Part shown: positions 32,394 through 36,014 of the stretch, piece after piece
Numbering within the stretch: position 1 is the stretch's first letter
How the letters are laid out: each line of letters begins with the position of its first letter
Assembly (NCBI GenBank): GCA_947630735.1
Contig: CANRIR010000021.1
Span: 1-36,014 of the forward strand
DNA: 36,014 nt
Source of the DNA: an uncultured Marvinbryantia sp.
GTDB lineage: Bacteria; Bacillota; Clostridia; Lachnospirales; Lachnospiraceae
Direction: 5' to 3'
Program-made: the position numbers and the translations under genes
The notes under the pieces: model-generated
What the model saw: the letters and a program-made list of their open reading frames with translations, nothing else
Told to the model about the DNA's origin: nothing
Databases searched by the model: none

Positions 32394-32661
32394 AATCCAC
32401 GCACCGCACTTCGAATTCCTGCCACAGACGTTACCTCCACAGTTAACTCGGCTCAGGCACCCTCGCAACACACAGGAGGTTCTACTTAGTGCTGCTTCAT
32501 TCCTGACCTGACACGGTTCATAGATTCCTGTTGTGCAAGACCCAAACGTCAACGCCACTTATGGAGGGCAGCTCTACAGCGCAGAACCCTCGGATTGGTA
32601 TCACCCCTGCTATAGCGGGTTGCAGGTACAGGGCACCGCTAACTCCCCGGCTGCGTGGACA
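32394..32661 (-). ncRNA. ffs: Signal recognition particle RNA (large Gram-positive type, with Alu domain)
   Basis: Read on the minus strand, the 5' part has the Alu-domain signature GGGAGTTAGCGGTGCCCTG, then 'TGCAACCCGCTATAGCAGGG'. The S domain holds 'GTGTCAGGTCAGGAATGAAG' followed by CAGCA, the hallmark Ffh-binding loop; canonical is GGTCCGGAAGGAAGCAGC, so it has C-to-A and G-to-T changes. The 3' part has 'GGTGCCTGAGCCGAGTTAAC'. Ends are set by the terminal helix TCCACGCA/TGCGTGGA (32659-32652 with 32403-32396). The length of about 268 matches B. subtilis-type scRNA. It guides nascent membrane and secreted proteins to the translocon with Ffh. Its own promoter lies just upstream. Confidence 0.96.
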
Positions 32662-32667
32662 GTTTTT

Positions 32668-32696
32668 ATGATACCGTGTTTTTGGGGTGTTGTCAA
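32668..32696 (-). promoter_or_regulatory. Near-consensus sigma-A promoter of the SRP RNA
   Basis: Minus strand: TTGACA (32696-32691), exactly 17 bases, TATCAT (32673-32668). The RNA 5' end inferred from its terminal helix lies about seven bases downstream, as expected. Confidence 0.9.
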
Positions 32697-32727
32697 TCAA
32701 AAGTGTGGATGAAAATTAGCATACAAT

Positions 32728-32812
32728 AAATCAACGGTGGTTGATTTCGGGCTGGTCGAAAGACCCTGGTCCACCGAGCGGCGGGGAATTTCCCCGCCAT
32801 TATTTTATATTA
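32728..32812 (+). ncRNA. Candidate structured RNA ending in a terminator (possible pseudoknot)
   Basis: On the plus strand: hairpin 1 AAATCAAC-GGTG-GTTGATTT (32728-32747). Hairpin 2 GGTC-GAAA-GACC with a GNRA-type tetraloop (32754-32765). CCACC (32771-32775) can pair with GGTGG (32736-32740) in the loop of hairpin 1, making a pseudoknot. GGCGGGG/CCCCGCC follows (32780-32798), then ATTATTTTATATT, a good intrinsic terminator. No coding frame is evident and no Rfam family is recognised. A plus-strand promoter is not obvious (TACAAT at 32722-32727 lacks a -35). It may be a small RNA, an attenuator, or just a terminator with neighbouring hairpins. Confidence 0.5.
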
Positions 32813-32913
32813 TCATAAAAGGATATATGGGAAGGGTTTCGTGTTTTGCTATTATGCAAGTATATCGTCTGACCTCATTTCACAATAGAATTCAAGAATT
32901 TTACAAGTAAATA

Positions 32914-32964
32914 TGAGATAAAATCTCAAATAATGATTTACAAATGAAATTTTTTGAATATAAT
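32914..32964 (+). promoter_or_regulatory. Promoter and possible operator of the AbiL-type defence genes
   Basis: TTTACA at 32937-32942, a 16-base spacer, TATAAT at 32959-32964, about 27 bases before the first ATG. Just upstream, TGAGAT-AAA-ATCTCA (32914-32928) is a perfect 6-bp inverted repeat that could bind a regulator. No regulator gene is adjacent. Confidence 0.7.
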
Positions 32965-32990
32965 AGATAATAAGAATGGGGGTAGATAAT

Positions 32991-34217
32991 ATGCTATGCC
33001 AATTTACAGTGAAAAATTTTAAGAGCATCCGGGATGAAGTTACTTTTGATATGCAAGCGGCAGCTATTTCAGAACATGAAGATAAAGTGATCAAAGACAG
33101 AGACGGCGAAGTCTTTTTGCCGGTATCAGCAATTTACGGACCGAACGGCGGTGGAAAATCTAACGTACTGGAAGCAATGTATTCTTTGGTTGCAAAAGTT
33201 TTGCGGCCGATTTATGCCATGGAGGACAAGGAGGACCGGACGGTTCCGCCGTCTAAATTTGTCATTGAACCGTTCGCCTTTTCTGATAAAGGGAGAGAAA
33301 GTCCTACTGAATTTGAGATATTCTTTCGCACCAGACAGGCGGAATACCGGTATATTCTGAAAATAAAAAAAGACGTAGTGCTTTACGAAAGCCTGGATCG
33401 AATTAAACTTGAGACCCGGAGAAGATCTGCTTTATTCAAACGGGACAAGCAGGATATTATCTTGAAAGGGCTTTTTGCAAGATTGAAAACTAGCGATGAG
33501 TTGTCAAAGACACTGCCGCTGCTTTCTTATCTGGGAATAACTTATCGAAACAATATGGTAGTTAAAGATGTGTTGGATTGGTTTGAAAAAGGGATTGATT
33601 TTTTGGATTATGGAAATCCGTTTCAGGAATTGAGAATGGCTGTCGCCGGTTGTCCCCAAGTAAAATCGCTCATGCTTGATATGATTCGAGAGATGGATCT
33701 GGACATTGTTGATTTTCGTGTAGAAGAAAAAGACAGCAGAGTTCTGGATGTCTACACAAAACATTCGGCAGATGGATATGAAGCGGAATTAGATCTGCTG
33801 GACGAGTCAAGCGGAACACAGAAAATTTTTGGCCTGTTACCATTGGTCGCAATGAGTTTGCAGAGCGGTAAGACGCTTATCATTGATGAGCTGGATGCCA
33901 AGATTCATCCACTGCTCCTGCGCCATATCATCTTGATGTTTACGGATATGAGCATTAATCAAAATGGAGCTCAGTTGATTTTTACGTCACACGATCTGTC
34001 GACGATGACCAATGAAATATTTCGCAGAGATGAGATTTGGTTTGCCGCGAAAGGACACGCTCAAAATTCTAATCTTTATTCATTGGTGGAATTTAAAAAC
34101 GACAAGGGTGAGTCTGTGCGAAAAGATGCCAAATTTGATAAGCAATATCTGGAAGGAAAATATGGAGCTGATCCATACCTTATAAGGATTATAGATTGGG
34201 GGAAGGTCAGTGCCTAA
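32991..34217 (+). CDS. abiLi: AAA-family ATPase, AbiLi/RloA-like defence protein
   Basis: 408 residues from the ATG at 32991, which has GGGGG eight bases upstream; the ATG at 32976 lies in that site. 'FTVKNFKSIRDEVTFDM' is the standard start of ABC/SMC-like AAA_15/21 ATPases. Walker A is GPNGGGKS (50-57). 'DLLDESSGTQKIFGLLP' is the ABC-signature-like region. Walker B is 'TLIIDELDAKIHPLLL' (about 295-310), and 'QLIFTSHDLSTM' has the switch His. With the RloB-like gene it makes an AbiL-type abortive-infection or PARIS-like module in which the ATPase senses phage and controls the toxic partner. It is much more AT-rich than the glycan genes, indicating recent transfer. Confidence 0.88.
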   Translation: MLCQFTVKNFKSIRDEVTFDMQAAAISEHEDKVIKDRDGEVFLPVSAIYGPNGGGKSNVLEAMYSLVAKVLRPIYAMEDKEDRTVPPSKFVIEPFAFSDKGRESPTEFEIFFRTRQAEYRYILKIKKDVVLYESLDRIKLETRRRSALFKRDKQDIILKGLFARLKTSDELSKTLPLLSYLGITYRNNMVVKDVLDWFEKGIDFLDYGNPFQELRMAVAGCPQVKSLMLDMIREMDLDIVDFRVEEKDSRVLDVYTKHSADGYEAELDLLDESSGTQKIFGLLPLVAMSLQSGKTLIIDELDAKIHPLLLRHIILMFTDMSINQNGAQLIFTSHDLSTMTNEIFRRDEIWFAAKGHAQNSNLYSLVEFKNDKGESVRKDAKFDKQYLEGKYGADPYLIRIIDWGKVSA

Positions 34218-34902
34218 GAAAGCCGGGATGGAGGTATGGAAGAAAAAACGTCGGCAGGAATACCTGGAGAAGAAAAAATATCGGTACTACATTTTTTGTG
34301 AAGGTGAGCAGACGGAACCCCAGTACTTTGCAGGATTTAAGAAATTAATCGAAGATAATCCAATCTATCGCGATATGGTGCTGATAGAAATTGAACCGTG
34401 TTCAGCGGAGACAATGCGGGTAATTGGAGCGGCGGAGAATTATGTAAAAAAGAATCGCGTTGCCAAAGGACAAATATGGTGCGTATATGATAAGGATAGC
34501 TTTCCGGCAAAGGATTTCAACGGTGTGGTTGAACGCGCGGACAAACTGAACCGCGAGAATCCGGAAGTACAATATCATTGCGCCTGGTCCAATGAATGTA
34601 TTGAATTTTGGTTTTTGCTTCACTTTGCATTTTATACGGCTAATAACCATCGAAGTGAGTACATTTCGTTTTTGAATGATAAATTTGAAGAACTGGGAAT
34701 TGGAAAGTATCAGAAGAACAGGAAAGATATTTTTGAAATTTTGATGGGAAAAGGGAACCTGAAGTTGGCAATACGATATGCGAAGAGAATTATCAAAAGC
34801 GAACAGGGAAAGACACCGACGGAAATTGCACCGGGGACGAAGGTGTATGAGTTGGTAGAAGAATTGATGAAGTACCTGCCGGAGGAAATGAAAAAACATT
34901 GA
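34210..34902 (+). CDS. abiLii: RloB-family protein, AbiLii-like effector
   Basis: 230 residues from a GTG start at 34210 that overlaps the ATPase gene by 8 bases and has GGGGAAGG upstream. An ATG at 34228 is an alternative. The basic N-terminus is followed by 'YYIFCEGEQTEPQYFAGFK', the RloB 'EGE.TE..Y' motif. 'IWCVYDKDSF' (D.D) and 'CAWSNECIEFWFLLHF' match the family's 'SNP.fE.W.LLHf'. These acidic residues resemble a TOPRIM-like nuclease centre. In AbiL and related systems this protein is thought to be the effector that stops growth of infected cells. It ends just before a strong terminator. Confidence 0.88.
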   Translation: MPKKAGMEVWKKKRRQEYLEKKKYRYYIFCEGEQTEPQYFAGFKKLIEDNPIYRDMVLIEIEPCSAETMRVIGAAENYVKKNRVAKGQIWCVYDKDSFPAKDFNGVVERADKLNRENPEVQYHCAWSNECIEFWFLLHFAFYTANNHRSEYISFLNDKFEELGIGKYQKNRKDIFEILMGKGNLKLAIRYAKRIIKSEQGKTPTEIAPGTKVYELVEELMKYLPEEMKKH

Positions 34903-34906
34903 TATG

Positions 34907-34947
34907 AAAATAAGCACTTCTGAATAAATCCGGAAGTGCTTATTTTT
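34907..34947. terminator. Bidirectional rho-independent terminator
   Basis: Perfect 14-bp stem AAAATAAGCACTTC/GAAGTGCTTATTTT (34907-34920, 34933-34946) with a 12-base loop. T runs exist on both strands, so it can end both the defence operon (plus) and the HAD gene (minus). Confidence 0.92.
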
Positions 34948-34982
34948 AGCAGAGGAATATGTCAGACTCGCGGCGAAGCGGT

Positions 34983-35612
34983 TCAAACCAGAGCAGGCAG
35001 CTCCGCGAGGCTTTGGATGCGCCAGTCGGGATGTGCGGCTTCTCCGAATCCGTATTCTGCAAATACAAACGGGATGCCTGCCTCTGTGCAGGCGTCCGCG
35101 TCGCCCTGCGTGTCGCCCACATATACCGGCGCGTGCAGGCCGTTTTTTTGCATCAGGCGCAGGATGGTCTGCCCCTTGGAGGTTCCGGTCTGGCCGAAGC
35201 AGAGATGATCCCGGAAGTAGGAGCCCAGGCCCGTTTTGCGCAGAAACAGTTCGATGTACCCGGCCTGGCAGTTGCTCACGATGAAGAGGGGCACTTTCTG
35301 GGAGAGTGCCTGCAGGGTCTCCTCCAGATGGGGATAGGGCGTGCCCGGCGTTTTTTCCAGCTCCAGGTGCTCCTGCTCAAAACATTTCTCGCCGATCAGG
35401 ACGCGGTCTTCTGCGGGCACTTCCGGCAGAATGGCGGCAAAGATCTCGTCCATGGGCTTGCCAAACAGTTTTTTCAAGTCGTCCGCGGTTACTCTTGTCC
35501 TGGAATCGGTGTATTGTTCAATGGTGCGGTTGTAGGCGACGGCCACCACCTCGGTGGAATCCCAGAGGGTTCCGTCCACGTCGAATATAATTCCATCTAT
35601 GTGATGTTTCAT
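34983..35612 (-). CDS. HAD-superfamily hydrolase (phosphoglycolate phosphatase-like)
   Basis: 209 residues from the ATG at 35612-35610, which has AAAAGGAG upstream; an open extension to 35807 covers a 48-bp repeat and lacks family similarity. Motif I is 'GIIFDVDGTLWDS' (D9/D11 region), motif II 'LFIVSNCQAG', the motif III lysine lies in 'GQTGTSKGQTI', and motif IV is 'VYVGDTQGDADACTEAG'. There is a helical cap between motifs I and II. It is probably a cytoplasmic phosphatase of a small sugar phosphate or phosphoglycolate. It is the downstream neighbour of a GH13-like glucosidase gene. Confidence 0.88.
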   Translation of the reverse strand: MKHHIDGIIFDVDGTLWDSTEVVAVAYNRTIEQYTDSRTRVTADDLKKLFGKPMDEIFAAILPEVPAEDRVLIGEKCFEQEHLELEKTPGTPYPHLEETLQALSQKVPLFIVSNCQAGYIELFLRKTGLGSYFRDHLCFGQTGTSKGQTILRLMQKNGLHAPVYVGDTQGDADACTEAGIPFVFAEYGFGEAAHPDWRIQSLAELPALV

Positions 35613-35633
35613 AGTTTGATCTCCTTTTCTGTG

Positions 35634-35729
35634 CGGCGTATTTTGCCGTGCCGCCATGCTAAACAAAATGCTGCGCCGCTGTGGCATACTCTGTCGTGCC
35701 ACCATGCTGCACGAAGTTCTGCGATGCCG
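35634..35729. repeat. Two degenerate 48-bp direct repeats between the HAD and glucosidase genes
   Basis: Units 35634-35681 and 35682-35729 align from start to end (GGCGTATTTTGCCGTGCCGC versus GGCATACTCTGTCGTGCCAC), and a more decayed third copy may follow to about 35780. They fill much of the 198-base gap. No terminator or RNA is recognised in the rest of it. Confidence 0.7.
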
Positions 35730-35810
35730 ATGCTGCGGCACTTTGCACACAGCCCTGCACGCACTTCGCAGTACCTTCCAGTCTGCGCATGGCGTGTTTC
35801 CGCGCATTTA

Positions 35811-36014
35811 TTATAATTCCGCCACGATCGCCTGATATCCGTGCAGGCGGACGGAGTTTCCTTCGGCGTCCACATCGCCGCAGCTGCTGAGGAGCAGCTT
35901 CCGGTAGGGGGCGTCCAGCACGATGGTCTGCTCTTCTCGCTGGAAGTTGGCCGCCACCAGCAGGGTCTGGCCCTCGCCTTTGCGCAGGTAGGCCATCAGG
36001 TTGTGCCTGTCCTC
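35811..36014 (-). CDS. C-terminal end of a GH13-like alpha-glucosidase (5' part outside window)
   Basis: The last 67 codons are present. 'NLMAYLRKGEGQTLLVAANFQREEQTIVL' and 'YRKLLLSS..' followed by an end of 'VRLHGYQAIVAEL' match the C-terminal beta-sandwich of oligo-1,6-glucosidase/alpha-glucosidase-type GH13 enzymes ('..YlR..g...lLvv.Nfs', '.L.pyea.v..l'). The catalytic barrel is outside the window, so the substrate cannot be given. It reads toward the HAD gene. Confidence 0.7.
   Translation of the reverse strand, partial: EDRHNLMAYLRKGEGQTLLVAANFQREEQTIVLDAPYRKLLLSSCGDVDAEGNSVRLHGYQAIVAEL

Noticed and set aside
32184-32700. Short minus-strand open frames over the SRP RNA
   Set aside because: The DNA is fully explained by the SRP RNA and its promoter. 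The frames have no ribosome binding sites.
35613-35807. N-terminal extension of the HAD protein
   Set aside because: The frame is open through 48-bp repeats, but the ATG at 35612 has AAAAGGAG and starts right before motif I, as in the family.

Overview
The window looks like chromosome from a Gram-positive gut-type clostridium, most likely family Lachnospiraceae. This is inferred from the long SRP RNA with an Alu domain, strong AGGAGG-type ribosome binding sites, a VTC/DUF4956/Cthe_2159 gene set, an Rpn-family nuclease and GC-rich codon use. No species can be named. Most of the window is GC-rich. Two parts are clearly AT-richer: the spacer near 21.5-21.7 kb and the defence pair at 32.8-34.9 kb.

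Layout. (1) 1-2862: 3' part of a large secreted surface protein with paired-cysteine modules and two C-terminal Fn3-like domains. (2) 2989-21501: a co-directional cell-surface glycan locus of 17 genes, many overlapping by 4-32 bases. It holds an ATP-grasp ligase, an RraA-like aldolase homologue, two large GT-C-like membrane proteins, an acyltransferase-3 protein, a degenerate DegT-like PLP enzyme, a NeuD/PglD-like acetyltransferase, a polyprenyl-phosphate glycosyltransferase with two SMR half-flippases, a Wzx-type flippase, a Wzy-type polymerase, four glycosyltransferases and a WecE-type sugar aminotransferase. The Wzx/Wzy pair suggests block assembly of a polymer. The GT2 + SMR pair + GT-C set suggests a second, lipid-linked side-branch glycosylation route. 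No initiating phosphoglycosyltransferase is present, so it must lie outside. (3) 21502-25450: Rpn nuclease with its own promoter, a small conserved protein of unknown function, a secreted beta-lactamase-fold serine hydrolase and a corrinoid adenosyltransferase. (4) 25468-28093: pepT, tadA and a C39-like protein, joined by 4-base overlaps. (5) 28195-32315: VTC polyphosphate-polymerase domain protein, DUF4956 membrane protein, secreted Cthe_2159-type beta-helix protein and a secreted C39-like protein, apparently one operon. (6) 32325-32696: SRP RNA on the minus strand with a near-consensus promoter and hairpins at its 3' end; a candidate structured RNA with a terminator lies just upstream on the plus strand. 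(7) 32937-34947: a two-gene AbiL-type (RloA/RloB-like) anti-phage module with its own promoter and a perfect terminator, in AT-rich DNA. (8) 34983-36014, minus strand: HAD phosphatase and the C-terminal end of a GH13-like glucosidase.

The most unusual feature of the window as a whole is its density of short tandem repeats. Units are 27, 30, 33 or 36 bp, in frame inside genes (the Wzy-like gene, tadA, the Cthe_2159-type gene), plus arrays of about 25, 30 and 48 bp between genes. The unit sequences differ, so this looks like repeated local slippage or expansion, not one mobile repeat. The tadA case, five 11-residue repeats in front of a housekeeping tRNA deaminase, is the most striking.
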